Part shown: positions 54,358-63,063 of the stretch, piece by piece | Layout: every line of letters starts with the position of its first letter | How positions within the stretch are numbered: position 1 is the first letter of the stretch | Position numbers and translations under genes: made by a program | Source: Cytophagales bacterium | GTDB lineage: Bacteria; Bacteroidota; Bacteroidia; Cytophagales; Bernardetiaceae | NCBI GenBank assembly: GCA_013299045.1 | Contig: JAAFJX010000021.1 | Location: 1 to 64,000 of the forward strand | Direction of reading: 5' to 3' | Length of the DNA stretch: 64,000 nt | The notes under the pieces: model-generated | Told to the model about the DNA's origin: nothing | Databases searched by the model: none | The model's input: the letters and a program-made list of their open reading frames with translations, nothing else

Positions 54358-54491
54358 TTTTCTAAATTAATCATAGAGAAAGTTTTTAGTGCAAACTTAG
54401 GAGATGTTCTGCAACGCTCCATGTTTTGTAAATTTATTCTAGTCTGCTGCCTCTCTGCTAGAACTGCGACGTAATTTGATGTTCTTGCAAA

Positions 54492-54526
54492 AAAAGCGGG
54501 AAAAAAGTAGCTTTTTTGCCGCTTTT
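54492..54526 (+). terminator. Hairpin after the Crp/Fnr gene
   Basis: AAAAGCGG (54492-54499) with AAAAAAG (54501-54507) pairs with CTTTTTT (54511-54517) and CCGCTTTT (54519-54526), with one G-G mismatch. The next promoter box begins 4 bases later. Confidence 0.6.
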
Positions 54527-54529
54527 GCT

Positions 54530-54537
54530 TACTTTTG
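54530..54537 (+). promoter_or_regulatory. -7 promoter element for the DHFR-like gene
   Basis: TACTTTTG, 75 bases before ATG 54613. It lies directly after the hairpin at 54492-54526. Confidence 0.5.
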
Positions 54538-54612
54538 TACTTGCATAACACAAGCAACGAGCTTTTAACGAAAAGTATTCTCTTGAAATTCTTTTCAATC
54601 ACTTTGTTCAAG

Positions 54613-55134
54613 ATGCGTCAACTCATTCTATACACCGCTATAAGCCTTGATGGTTACATTGCCGACCCCAATAGCGGCACTGACTGGATTTTTATTGATG
54701 AAGATTACGGTTTTGAGGATTTCAAAAAAGGAATTGATACTGCCATGATGGGGCGACACACCCACGAAACGCTGCGAAATAGCCCCCAAATGACCAATGC
54801 AACTTTTCAACAAATCGTTTTTACAGCAGCAAACAGTACCGAGTCGGAGTCGGCCTCTGTCCGTTTTATGTCGGCAGACTTTGCTGTTGGCTACACACAA
54901 AGCCTTAAAAATCAATCAGGAAAAGACATTTGGTTGATAGGCGGAGGCAGGCTAAATGCGCTCATGTTGGAAGCCAATATGATAGACGCACTCGTACTGT
55001 TGATTCACCCCATTTGTCTTGGAGATGGAATCAGGCTTTTTGAAGGACATAGTTTTACTAAAAAGTTTGCATTGCAGAGCTGTATGGCGCAAAGCTCAGG
55101 TATTCTGAAAGTACATTATAGCAGCAAAAAATAA
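54613..55134 (+). CDS. Dihydrofolate reductase family protein (RibD C-terminal fold)
   Basis: A 173-residue protein of the RibD-C/DHFR-like reductase family. It starts MRQLILYTAISLDGYIADPNSGTDW, the standard opening, with DTAMMGRHTHETLR and a NADPH-binding type turn in KDIWLIGGGRLNALML; GDGIRLFEG follows near the C-terminus. Members reduce various substrates with NADPH and are not folate enzymes by default. ATG 54613 is chosen because the family N-terminus begins there; the frame opens earlier over the promoter. Confidence 0.87.
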   Translation: MRQLILYTAISLDGYIADPNSGTDWIFIDEDYGFEDFKKGIDTAMMGRHTHETLRNSPQMTNATFQQIVFTAANSTESESASVRFMSADFAVGYTQSLKNQSGKDIWLIGGGRLNALMLEANMIDALVLLIHPICLGDGIRLFEGHSFTKKFALQSCMAQSSGILKVHYSSKK

Positions 55135-55162
55135 ACGTCTAATTTATCTACTAAACACACGC

Positions 55163-56461
55163 ATGATGCCATTGAAAATGCCTAAGATACAGCCTCAAGA
55201 CTTGCAGTTGATTCCGTTGCAATGGCTGTGCTTTATACTGGCCTTTTCGTTTTCGGTATTGTTTCAGGCGGTTTATTTGTTCAAAGAAAATGCGTTTGAG
55301 TATTTTAATGTATCTGCAACTGAAACCATTATATTAGAACAAATTAGAGATTATAGTTTTCTGACGGGCGCTGTTTTAGTAGCACCTATTTTGCGTTCGG
55401 TAGGCTACAAACAAATCTTTCGATTTTCGGTGCTTATCCTTTTAGGCTTATTGGCATTTGTTCCTTTTGCGAGCGAATTGCGCTTTATGATGCTTTTGGT
55501 CATGGGCATCAGTCTTTGCTTTGCGGTATGTACAGTGTCTTCTTATGCCAGTTTGGCGGTTTTGGCGCGAAGCAGTGAGCATCATGCCTCTATGGTTTCT
55601 CTATTGGAGGGTTTTGCTATGGTGGGTTCTTATGTGTCGTATTGGCTTTTTGGAAATTTGTTTAAAAATCATGGCCTTGAGTGGTATTATGCTTTTTGGG
55701 TAATGATACCCTTATTTTTGTTGGTTTTTTTGACCGACTGGAGCAAATTAGACTCCGAAGTTAGTTTCAAAAAACGTAGCTTCATGCCGCGCAAAGACTT
55801 TGCCGCCTTCAACCGCGAAATTTTGAGCTTTAGTAACAATAGTATCATTGTCCTTTTTGTCTTTTGCTTGATGTTTGCTGCTTTTTCGGAGGTGCATTAC
55901 AGGATTTGGATAACGCATTACCAAAGTGAGGTTGTTATTTTTCCCTCTTTTCTGGGGCACAACTTTATATCGCTAACTTTATTGCTAATGGGCATTGGTC
56001 GTATCCTGACAGGCATATTATTGCTTAAAGTGCCTAAGTTTTGGCTAGTAGCCTTGTGCAGTGCAGCTGTTATGATAATGGTTTACTACACCGAGGGCCT
56101 TATTCAACATACTGATGTGGTTATAGTAGAACAACTTAACGAAGTGCCCGCATCTTCTTATTTGGTGCTAGGCTCTGGTGTATTTTTAGCTTGCTTGATT
56201 CCTATGATTTACTCTTCGCTTTTGGCGCAGGTGGGTAAGTTCAGGCAGAGTTCCTTGCTGTGTCTTACTTTAGTTATCACGGTGCTGAGTGAGCAGGTTT
56301 CTAAGCGCCTTTCTTATGCGCTCTATGAAATTTTTACACCTGAAATTGCCTACTATTTTATCTTGATTCCGGTTATGCTTCTATTCATACTATTTGCGCT
56401 CTTTTACCACGACTTACAGGGCGAAAGCAAAGAAATTGTTATCAATCTGAACGAAGAGTAA
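55163..56461 (+). CDS. MFS-like transporter
   Basis: A 432-residue membrane protein with about twelve hydrophobic segments and a central cytoplasmic loop (about 190-215, KLDSEVSFKKRSFMPRKD). The layout is that of the major facilitator superfamily, but the motif between helices 2 and 3 is weak, so substrate and direction cannot be given. The stop codon TAA shares its last base with the ATG of the next gene (TAATG), so the two are translationally coupled. Confidence 0.75.
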   Translation: MMPLKMPKIQPQDLQLIPLQWLCFILAFSFSVLFQAVYLFKENAFEYFNVSATETIILEQIRDYSFLTGAVLVAPILRSVGYKQIFRFSVLILLGLLAFVPFASELRFMMLLVMGISLCFAVCTVSSYASLAVLARSSEHHASMVSLLEGFAMVGSYVSYWLFGNLFKNHGLEWYYAFWVMIPLFLLVFLTDWSKLDSEVSFKKRSFMPRKDFAAFNREILSFSNNSIIVLFVFCLMFAAFSEVHYRIWITHYQSEVVIFPSFLGHNFISLTLLLMGIGRILTGILLLKVPKFWLVALCSAAVMIMVYYTEGLIQHTDVVIVEQLNEVPASSYLVLGSGVFLACLIPMIYSSLLAQVGKFRQSSLLCLTLVITVLSEQVSKRLSYALYEIFTPEIAYYFILIPVMLLFILFALFYHDLQGESKEIVINLNEE

Positions 56462-56718
56462 TGGAACAGAGTAAAATCAATCGCATCATAGAAATTGCCA
56501 AAACAGCGCCAAATTATCATTATTGGGACTCTACATTTGGCACGGCAGATACATGGGGAGGCAGTATTGCCTGGGGGTATGCCATTACTTATAAGCCCCA
56601 AGAAGATGTTTTTTGTTGGGAAGATACCGAAGACGTAGGTACAGGCTTCAATGCCATAGAAATATTTAAGCTCTCTGAAGCGGAGGTTATTGAAAAGTTG
56701 CGCAAGTTAAACAACTGA
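56461..56718 (+). CDS. Small uncharacterised protein coupled to the MFS gene
   Basis: An 85-residue, acidic, tryptophan-rich protein with no signal peptide or membrane segment (IIEIAKTAPNYHYWDSTFGTADTWGG, then CWEDTEDVGTGFNAIEIFKLSEAEVIEKL). I recognise no family. The TAATG overlap with the preceding transporter and a clean stop argue that it is real. Confidence 0.6.
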   Translation: MEQSKINRIIEIAKTAPNYHYWDSTFGTADTWGGSIAWGYAITYKPQEDVFCWEDTEDVGTGFNAIEIFKLSEAEVIEKLRKLNN

Positions 56719-56782
56719 TTCTCATAAAACCCAAAGCCTATTTTTCCGTTCAAAAGACTTATAACAACCAACTCTGAAGCAC

Positions 56783-57742
56783 GTGAGTTTCAAAAAAACA
56801 GAAAACATTAATAACAAAGGGCTCGTCCTACGCTCTACCGGGCTTTGGTATGACGTACAAAGTGAAAGCGGGACAATGCTCAAAGCCCGTTTGGAAGGCA
56901 AAATTAGGCTTAAAAATGAAAAAGCGACCAACCCAGTAGCTGTTGGCGACTATGTAGAGCTTCTGCCTGACCCAAGCAACCCACTCCAAGCCTCTATCAC
57001 CAGTGTTCTCAAGCGACAAAACTATATTTCTCGTCTTTCGCCGCACAAAAAAGAGCACGCACACGTTATTGCAGCCAATTTAGACCAAGTCATTCTGATT
57101 GTTACCTTAGCCTTTCCCAGAACCTCTTTGGGCTTTATTGACCGCTTTTTGGTCGTTTCGGAGAGCTTCCGTATCCCAACCGTGTTGGTTTTTAATAAGA
57201 CAGACCTAATTACCCAAGAACCCGACGCACTGGCCTATCAAAATAGCGTACGAGCTATCTACGAAAACATTGGGTATAATACTTTTTCTGTTTCGGCACT
57301 CGCCGACCCTGACCTCAACGGGTTTAAGGCATTGCTGCGCGATAAGAAAACCTTGCTTTCTGGTCACTCTGGCGTAGGCAAATCTACCTTATTGAACAGA
57401 ATAGCACCTCAAGTGGCTCAAAAAACACAGAGTATTTCCGATTTTTCTCAAAAAGGCGTTCATACAACCACTTTTGCCGAAATGTTCGAAATTGAGCCTC
57501 AAACCTACATTATTGATACGCCTGGCATCAAAGAGATGGGGCTACACGGCATAAAACCTGAAGAAATTGCACACTATTTTCCTGAAATGCGCGCCTGTTT
57601 GAACGCCTGTAAATATGCCAATTGCACGCATTTACATGAACCAGGTTGTAAAGTACAGCAACTTTTAACACAAGGCCAAATCCACGAAAGCCGCTATTAC
57701 AACTACCTGAGTATGTTTAAAAACCATGATACACGTAAATAG
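56783..57742 (+). CDS. rsgA: Ribosome small subunit-dependent GTPase RsgA
   Basis: A 319-residue circularly permuted GTPase that assists late 30S maturation. OB-like N-terminus (GLVLRSTGLWYDVQ), then G4 NKTDLI, G1 LLSGHSGVGKSTLLNRI (about 192-208), G3 DTPGIKEMGL, and the C-terminal zinc finger CLNACKYANCTHLHEPGC (about 271-288). The start is GTG at 56783. The TAG stop (57740-57742) is also the first three bases of repeat copy F's terminal sequence, so insertion of the element probably set the end of the protein. Confidence 0.95.
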   Translation: MSFKKTENINNKGLVLRSTGLWYDVQSESGTMLKARLEGKIRLKNEKATNPVAVGDYVELLPDPSNPLQASITSVLKRQNYISRLSPHKKEHAHVIAANLDQVILIVTLAFPRTSLGFIDRFLVVSESFRIPTVLVFNKTDLITQEPDALAYQNSVRAIYENIGYNTFSVSALADPDLNGFKALLRDKKTLLSGHSGVGKSTLLNRIAPQVAQKTQSISDFSQKGVHTTTFAEMFEIEPQTYIIDTPGIKEMGLHGIKPEEIAHYFPEMRACLNACKYANCTHLHEPGCKVQQLLTQGQIHESRYYNYLSMFKNHDTRK

Positions 57743-57843
57743 CCGTCCCTTAAAATTTCAGATATATAGTCATGAAAGACTTGCTCAACTATTCTTCTCA
57801 ACTTAGCTTGCATCTATTGAATGTACTTTTTAAGGGAAGATTG
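57740..57843 (-). repeat. Interspersed element copy F (104-bp internally deleted form)
   Basis: Both termini are present: TAGCCGTCCCTTAAAA (57740-57755) and TTTTAAGGGAAGATTG (57828-57843). Between them is TTAGCTTGCATCTATTG (57803-57819), the inverse of a string in copy E. The hairpin and the central blocks are absent. It lies between rsgA and nuoM. Confidence 0.75.
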
Positions 57844-58018
57844 CCTAAATCATATCATTCATTGAATCAATACTTTAACTTGCTTTTAAGAGAATTTAAA
57901 AGACAGTTGAAAAAAAACTTGCACAAAAGCATAAAATAATTCTCAAAAAATTTCAGATAATCGGTTTAAGATTGCAGTTTTGCAAAATAAATACGACCGA
58001 ACGACCTCACAATAAAGT

Positions 58019-59470
58019 ATGCTTACGCTTTTACTCATACTTCTTCCGCTAGTAGCAGGTTTGGCCTTGTTGCTTGTTAAGGGCAATAGCGCCAAATTCG
58101 TTGCGCTGACAGTTTCTTTGATAGAATTTGCGCTTTCTGCGTATCTCTGTACGCAAATGGAAAGCAGCAGCGCCACGCAATATGCTTATTCTCTTTCGTG
58201 GTTGCCTGAGGCTGGCATTAGCTTTAGCCTGGGGCTTGATGGTATCAGTATGCTCTTGGTGCTTTTAGCAACTGTTCTGTGTCCCGTTATTATTCTTTCT
58301 ACATTCAATACCGACACCAAGAATAGCTCTGCCTTTTATGCGCTCATACTCATTATGGAAGCAGGCTTGGTAGGTGTTTTTGAGGCCAGAGATGCTTTTT
58401 GTTTTTATCTGTTCTGGGAAGCCGCTCTTATTCCTGTTTATTTTTTGGCAGCTATTTGGGGAGGCCAAGACCGTATCCGTGTAACGTTTAAGTTTTTCAT
58501 TTACACTGTTTTTGGCAGTTTATTAATGCTGGCCTCGCTGGTTTATTTGTATATGAAAACGCCTGGTTCGCATAGTGCGGCTTTGGAGGCCTTTTACAAT
58601 TTACCATTAGACAACAACGAGCAGAACTGGATTTTTGGAGGTCTTTTTATTGCCTTTGCCATTAAAATGCCTATTTTTCCTTTCCACACCTGGCAGCCCG
58701 ATACTTACACCGAATCTCCAACAGCTGCCACCATGTTGTTATCGGGTATTATGCTTAAGATGGGGCTTTATGGCGTTGTGCGCTGGCTTTTGCCGATAGT
58801 GCCATCGGGTGCTGCCGAATGGAGCATGACGGTTATGGTCTTATCCGTGATTGGTATTATTTACGGTTCTATTATTGCCATACAGCAAAAGGACGTAAAA
58901 CGACTCATTGCTTATTCTTCTTTTGCGCACGTGGGCTTGATGTGTGCGGGGCTATTTTCAGGTACAGTGGCGGGTTTACAAGGTGCTATGGTTCAGATGT
59001 TTGCGCATGGTGTGAATGTTGTAGGCTTGTTCATGGTGGCCGAAATCATTGCGCAGCGCACCAAGACACGCGAGATTGCTGCACTTGGCGGACTTACACG
59101 CACCACACCACAACTAACGGTCTTTTTTGTCATACTCATGCTGGGTAGTGTTGCATTACCCCTCACGAATGGTTTTGTGGGCGAGTTTATGCTCTTATCA
59201 GCTGTTTTTAAATACAATCCGCTTATTGGCGCTGTAGCTGGTGTAACCATTATTTTGGGCGCTGTTTATATGCTCAAAATGTTTCAGGGCGTTATGCTGG
59301 GGCCAAACAAAGAGAATGCGCCCTTGATTAAAGACCTCAACATGAGCGAAACTTTGGCCTTTATTCCGCTGATTGTGCTGGTATTCTGGATTGGCGTTTA
59401 TCCTAAACCTTTCTTAGCACTTACAGAGCCTGCTGTTATGGAGCTGCTCAAGATTGTAGCTGCCCCCTAG
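58019..59470 (+). CDS. nuoM: NADH-quinone oxidoreductase subunit M
   Basis: A 483-residue proton-pumping membrane subunit of respiratory complex I, with about fourteen transmembrane helices. Features: SLGLDGISMLLVLLATVLCPV, LIMEAGLVGVFEARDAFCFYLFWEAALIPVYFL with the key glutamate, the lysine-containing FAIKMPIFPFHTWQPDTYTESPTAATMLLSG, and ALGGLTRTTPQLTVFFVI. Length is a little under typical NuoM. nuoL and nuoN, normally on either side, are not here, so the nuo operon is broken up or this is an extra copy. Repeat copy F lies immediately upstream. Confidence 0.92.
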   Translation: MLTLLLILLPLVAGLALLLVKGNSAKFVALTVSLIEFALSAYLCTQMESSSATQYAYSLSWLPEAGISFSLGLDGISMLLVLLATVLCPVIILSTFNTDTKNSSAFYALILIMEAGLVGVFEARDAFCFYLFWEAALIPVYFLAAIWGGQDRIRVTFKFFIYTVFGSLLMLASLVYLYMKTPGSHSAALEAFYNLPLDNNEQNWIFGGLFIAFAIKMPIFPFHTWQPDTYTESPTAATMLLSGIMLKMGLYGVVRWLLPIVPSGAAEWSMTVMVLSVIGIIYGSIIAIQQKDVKRLIAYSSFAHVGLMCAGLFSGTVAGLQGAMVQMFAHGVNVVGLFMVAEIIAQRTKTREIAALGGLTRTTPQLTVFFVILMLGSVALPLTNGFVGEFMLLSAVFKYNPLIGAVAGVTIILGAVYMLKMFQGVMLGPNKENAPLIKDLNMSETLAFIPLIVLVFWIGVYPKPFLALTEPAVMELLKIVAAP

Positions 59471-59515
59471 CCCACTCTTTTTGAGCCGAGCCTGCACTGT
59501 CCCATTCTGATTCGT

Positions 59516-59523
59516 TATATTTG
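59516..59523 (+). promoter_or_regulatory. -7 promoter element for the VanX-like gene
   Basis: TATATTTG, overlapping an in-frame TTG (59521), which supports the ATG at 59530 as the earliest usable start. The leader would be very short. Confidence 0.45.
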
Positions 59524-59529
59524 TCTGTT

Positions 59530-60291
59530 ATGCGTTCAAAAATGCTCCGTCTCTATAAATTACTATTCTTTTTATGGCTCTGCTGTGGTTCTGTTGTAAT
59601 GACCAGTTGTACTGAAAGCCAATCTAAACAAGTAGGACAAAAAGATAGAACGCAACACGCAGCAGAGGGTAATCTTTCTGAAACGAAGGTTGTCAAAGAC
59701 TCTAAAACCTCTCTGGATACCGTTTGGCGCAATCTGCCTGACTCTGCCCTTGTGGAAGTGTTGCTTGTTGATAGCTCTTTCATTATAGACATTCGCTACG
59801 CCACTACCAACAATTTTATGAAAATGAAAGTCTATCCTTGCGATAAGTGCCTTTTACGCAAGACGGCGGCCATTTCTTTAAAAAAAGCGCACGATTTATT
59901 CAAAAAAGAGGGCTACAAAATAAAAATCTATGATGGTTACAGACCGCTTTCTGTCCAGTGGGAACTCTGGAATAGAACCACCAACAAAAACTATGTAGCT
60001 AATCCTAAAAAAGGCTCAAACCATAACCGAGGCTGTGCGGTGGATATGACCCTAACCGATATGAACGGCAAAGAGTTAGATATGGGCACTCCCTACGATT
60101 TTTTTGGCCCAGCCGCTCACCACACTTACACCAATTTGCCTGCTAAAGTTCTAAAGAACAGGCTCAAGCTCAAAAACATTATGGAGAGTGTCGGTTTCAA
60201 AAGCATTTCCAATGAGTGGTGGCACTATGATTACAAAATTAAGTATAGCGTACTAGACCAGCCCTTGCCCTGCGACCCACAGAAAAACTAA
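59530..60291 (+). CDS. D-alanyl-D-alanine dipeptidase (VanX-like M15), lipoprotein
   Basis: A 253-residue M15D peptidase that cleaves D-Ala-D-Ala, used in peptidoglycan recycling in non-resistant bacteria. The N-terminus is a lipoprotein signal (MLRLYKLLFFLWLCCGSVVMTSC, lipobox VMTSC), so it is anchored in the periplasm. Zinc and catalytic residues lie in SNHNRGCAVDMTL (His and Asp) and SNEWWHYDY (Glu and His), with YDGYRPLSVQ as the arginine region. The KdsD gene starts 4 bases after the stop, so they form an operon. There is no vanA/vanH set, so a resistance role is unlikely. Confidence 0.9.
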   Translation: MRSKMLRLYKLLFFLWLCCGSVVMTSCTESQSKQVGQKDRTQHAAEGNLSETKVVKDSKTSLDTVWRNLPDSALVEVLLVDSSFIIDIRYATTNNFMKMKVYPCDKCLLRKTAAISLKKAHDLFKKEGYKIKIYDGYRPLSVQWELWNRTTNKNYVANPKKGSNHNRGCAVDMTLTDMNGKELDMGTPYDFFGPAAHHTYTNLPAKVLKNRLKLKNIMESVGFKSISNEWWHYDYKIKYSVLDQPLPCDPQKN

Positions 60292-60295
60292 AACA

Positions 60296-61249
60296 ATGAG
60301 CCATGTATTGAACCTTGCCAAACAGGTTTTTGATATTGAAGCACAAGCCATTTTGCGCCTCAAAACCTTGATAGATAACGAATTTGAAGCAGTGGTTCAC
60401 AAGATATTGACTTGCTCTGGCAAACTCGTAGTAACGGGTATGGGAAAGTCTGGCCACGTAGGCCAGAAAATAGCAGCAACCTTAGCCAGCACTGGCACAC
60501 CAAGTTTTTTTATGCACCCAGCCGAGGCTTTTCATGGCGATTTGGGCATGGTGTCCGCGAGTGATGTTATCTTGGGCATTTCTTATTCAGGCGAAACGGA
60601 AGAGTTGGTGCGCTTATTACCCATCTTAAAAGAGCGCGGCAATGCTTTTATTGCGCTCTGTGGCCGCAAAAACTCTACTTTGGCGCTTCATTCTGATTTT
60701 GTGCTCAATGCGTCCGTAGAACGAGAGGCTTGCCCGCTCCAGTTAGCCCCCACCGCTTCCACAACGGCTGCTCTCGCCATGGGCGATGCGCTGGCCGTAG
60801 CGCTTATGAGTTTGCGGCACTTTAAGGCAGAAGATTTTGCGCGTTTTCATCCAGGCGGCAGCTTAGGGCGTAAATTATTGACAAAGGTGAAAGATTTAAT
60901 GCACAAAGAGCTGCTCCCTATCGTGCAACCACAGCAGTCTATTACAGACTTAATTGTTTGTATGTCAGGAAGTAAGTATGGTATGGCCATTGTTCAGGAA
61001 GCAGAGCGTGTGGTGGGTCTTGTTACAGACGGAGATTTGCGTCGTGCCATTAATAAGCACACACTGAGCGGCTTACAAACAAAATTTGTAGGCGATATCA
61101 TGACCAGAAACCCACGCTCTATTGCACCAGAAAACACTATTTCGGATGCCGAAGCGCTATTTTTTGAACACAAAATTACCCATCTTCTGGTCTTGCAAGG
61201 TACTCTACTGGTGGGTATTTTGCAGGTATATGATTTGAATAAACTTTGA
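60296..61249 (+). CDS. kdsD: Arabinose-5-phosphate isomerase (KpsF/GutQ/KdsD)
   Basis: A 317-residue enzyme that interconverts ribulose-5-phosphate and arabinose-5-phosphate, the first step of Kdo synthesis for lipopolysaccharide. SIS domain ~25-165 (VVTGMGKSGHVGQKIAATLASTGTPSFFMHPAEAFHGDLGMV, ILGISYSGETEEL), the linker FHPGGSLGRKLLTKV (near 185), then two CBS domains (~200-317). The ATG lies 4 bases after the VanX-like stop. Confidence 0.94.
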   Translation: MSHVLNLAKQVFDIEAQAILRLKTLIDNEFEAVVHKILTCSGKLVVTGMGKSGHVGQKIAATLASTGTPSFFMHPAEAFHGDLGMVSASDVILGISYSGETEELVRLLPILKERGNAFIALCGRKNSTLALHSDFVLNASVEREACPLQLAPTASTTAALAMGDALAVALMSLRHFKAEDFARFHPGGSLGRKLLTKVKDLMHKELLPIVQPQQSITDLIVCMSGSKYGMAIVQEAERVVGLVTDGDLRRAINKHTLSGLQTKFVGDIMTRNPRSIAPENTISDAEALFFEHKITHLLVLQGTLLVGILQVYDLNKL

Positions 61250-61311
61250 AAGTATAAACTTAATGCTCATTTTGCGGAAACAAAAACGCATTGCTAAACT
61301 GATAAAAAACC

Positions 61312-62328
61312 ATGCTTCCCCAATTTATGAAAGCGCTCAAGATATTTCCCAAACAAGCAGAGAGAGTTCAGCTTGTTGATGTACCAGTTCCAAATATTCG
61401 GGCGGGGTATGTGCTTGTCAAAGTTCTTTATGCAGCTTTGAATCGCCGCGACCAGTGGATTAGGGAAGGCAAATATCCACGCATACAAGAAGCTATTTTG
61501 GGCTCTGATGCCTGTGGTGTGGTTGTAGAAGCCACAGACACGGACAAGCACTGGTTGAACAAGGAAGTGCTCATCAATCCGAATAACCTCTGGGGCGACG
61601 ACCCACGCCACCAAAGCGCCGATTATCATATTTTGGGTATGCCAACCGAGGGCACTTTTGCAGAATATGTTTGTGTACCCACCGACCGCATACAGCGCAA
61701 ACCTATACATCTTACAGCCGCCGAGGCATCTGCACTGCCGCTTGGTGGACTGACGGCCTACCGCGCTGTGTTTACGCATGGGCAGGTACAAGAGGGCACA
61801 CGTACACTCATAACAGGGGTGGGTGGAGGAGTAGCCCAGTTTGCATTTCAGTTTGCGAAGGCCGCAGGTGCAGCAACCTATGCAACCAGCGGGGACGAAG
61901 CAAAGATAGCGCAAATTCAAAAAATGGGCGCTAAGGCTGTTTTCAATTACAAAAATGCTGCATGGCTCGAAGAACTTGCCAAAGAAGCGAGTCAGTTAGA
62001 CGTGATTGTGGACAGCGCTGGCGGCGAACAGTTCGCTGAGCTTGTCAAGGTTTTGGGTCGTTCGGGTAGGCTTGTTTTTTATGGTGCTACAAATGGCCTG
62101 CCTTCAAAAATTGACCTGCATCGTATGTTTTTTAACCAAATTTCAATACATGGTAGCACAATGGGCAACGACCACGAATTTACAGATATGCTGGATTTTG
62201 TTACAGAGAAAAAAATTAAGCCAGTCATATCGTCTGTACGGCCTTTTGAGGAAATAATATCTGCTCTAGATGAAATGAAACAAGGCAAGCAGTTCGGTAA
62301 GTTGGTGGTAGAAATGAAGCTAACTTAA
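61312..62328 (+). CDS. Medium-chain dehydrogenase/quinone oxidoreductase-like protein
   Basis: A 338-residue MDR-superfamily protein. The GroES-like part has VLVKVLYAALNRRDQWIREGKYP and LGSDACGVVVEA. The Rossmann part has TLITGVGGGVAQFAFQFAKAAGAATYATSG and a later GRLVFYGATNGLPS. Structural-zinc cysteines are not evident, so a zinc-free quinone/enoyl reductase type is likely, using NADPH. Start could also be ATG 61327 (MKALKIFPKQ), which resembles the usual family start. TruB follows after 7 bases. Confidence 0.87.
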   Translation: MLPQFMKALKIFPKQAERVQLVDVPVPNIRAGYVLVKVLYAALNRRDQWIREGKYPRIQEAILGSDACGVVVEATDTDKHWLNKEVLINPNNLWGDDPRHQSADYHILGMPTEGTFAEYVCVPTDRIQRKPIHLTAAEASALPLGGLTAYRAVFTHGQVQEGTRTLITGVGGGVAQFAFQFAKAAGAATYATSGDEAKIAQIQKMGAKAVFNYKNAAWLEELAKEASQLDVIVDSAGGEQFAELVKVLGRSGRLVFYGATNGLPSKIDLHRMFFNQISIHGSTMGNDHEFTDMLDFVTEKKIKPVISSVRPFEEIISALDEMKQGKQFGKLVVEMKLT

Positions 62329-62335
62329 TCCAATT

Positions 62336-63049
62336 ATGTTCAGTAACTTAACAGAACTAACCGAGCAGGGCACTGTCTTACTTGTTGATAAGCCCATTGA
62401 ATGGACTTCTTTTGACGTGGTGAATAAAATTAAACATAAACTGCGGCATTTGAGCCAGAAAAAGGTGAAGGTAGGTCATGCTGGCACATTAGACCCACTC
62501 GCTACAGGCTTGTTGATTGTATGTACTGGCCCAAAAACAAAGCAGATAGACGGCATACAAAATGCAGACAAAGCCTATTTGGCCACTTTGCGTTTAGGAC
62601 AAACTACAGCCTCTTATGATGCCGAAACAGTTGTTTTGGAAGAGAAAGATACGGACACAATTACCTTAGAGCAAATTGAAAAAGCACTAGAAAACTTCAA
62701 GGGAACGATTCAGCAGATACCGCCCGCTCATTCAGCACTCAAAATTGGTGGCAAGCCCGCATACAAGTTGGCCAGGCAAGGCAAAGAGGTAGAGCTCAAA
62801 GCCCGAGAACTACACATTAGCCATATTGAGGTGTTATCCTTCGAGAACCCTGTCCTTAAATTGGATATAGTTTGCTCTAAAGGGACTTACATACGCAGCA
62901 TTGCGCACGACTTAGGCCAAAACCTGGGAGTAGGCGCACATCTGACTGGCCTAATCCGTACACGCATCGGTACATACAGGCTGGAAGAGGCTTGGCAATT
63001 AAATGATTTGGTTGTACAACTAGATACTCTAGCTCCTGAAAAGATTTAA
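62336..63049 (+). CDS. truB: tRNA pseudouridine(55) synthase TruB
   Basis: A 237-residue enzyme that makes pseudouridine 55 in the T loop of tRNAs. It has the N-terminal VDKPIEWTSFDVVNKI, the catalytic-aspartate motif VGHAGTLDPLATGLLIV (about 49-65), YLATLRLGQTTASYDAE, IQQIPPAHSALKIGGKPAYKLAR and CSKGTYIRSIAHDLG. There is no C-terminal PUA domain, as in short TruB forms. It lies 7 bases after the MDR gene and converges on the porP-like gene. Confidence 0.95.
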   Translation: MFSNLTELTEQGTVLLVDKPIEWTSFDVVNKIKHKLRHLSQKKVKVGHAGTLDPLATGLLIVCTGPKTKQIDGIQNADKAYLATLRLGQTTASYDAETVVLEEKDTDTITLEQIEKALENFKGTIQQIPPAHSALKIGGKPAYKLARQGKEVELKARELHISHIEVLSFENPVLKLDIVCSKGTYIRSIAHDLGQNLGVGAHLTGLIRTRIGTYRLEEAWQLNDLVVQLDTLAPEKI

Positions 63050-63063
63050 TCTTTTTGTGGTTG

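Noticed and set aside
59530-60291. VanX as part of vancomycin resistance
   Set aside because: No vanH/vanA/vanR/vanS genes are near; the lipoprotein form next to kdsD fits peptidoglycan recycling.
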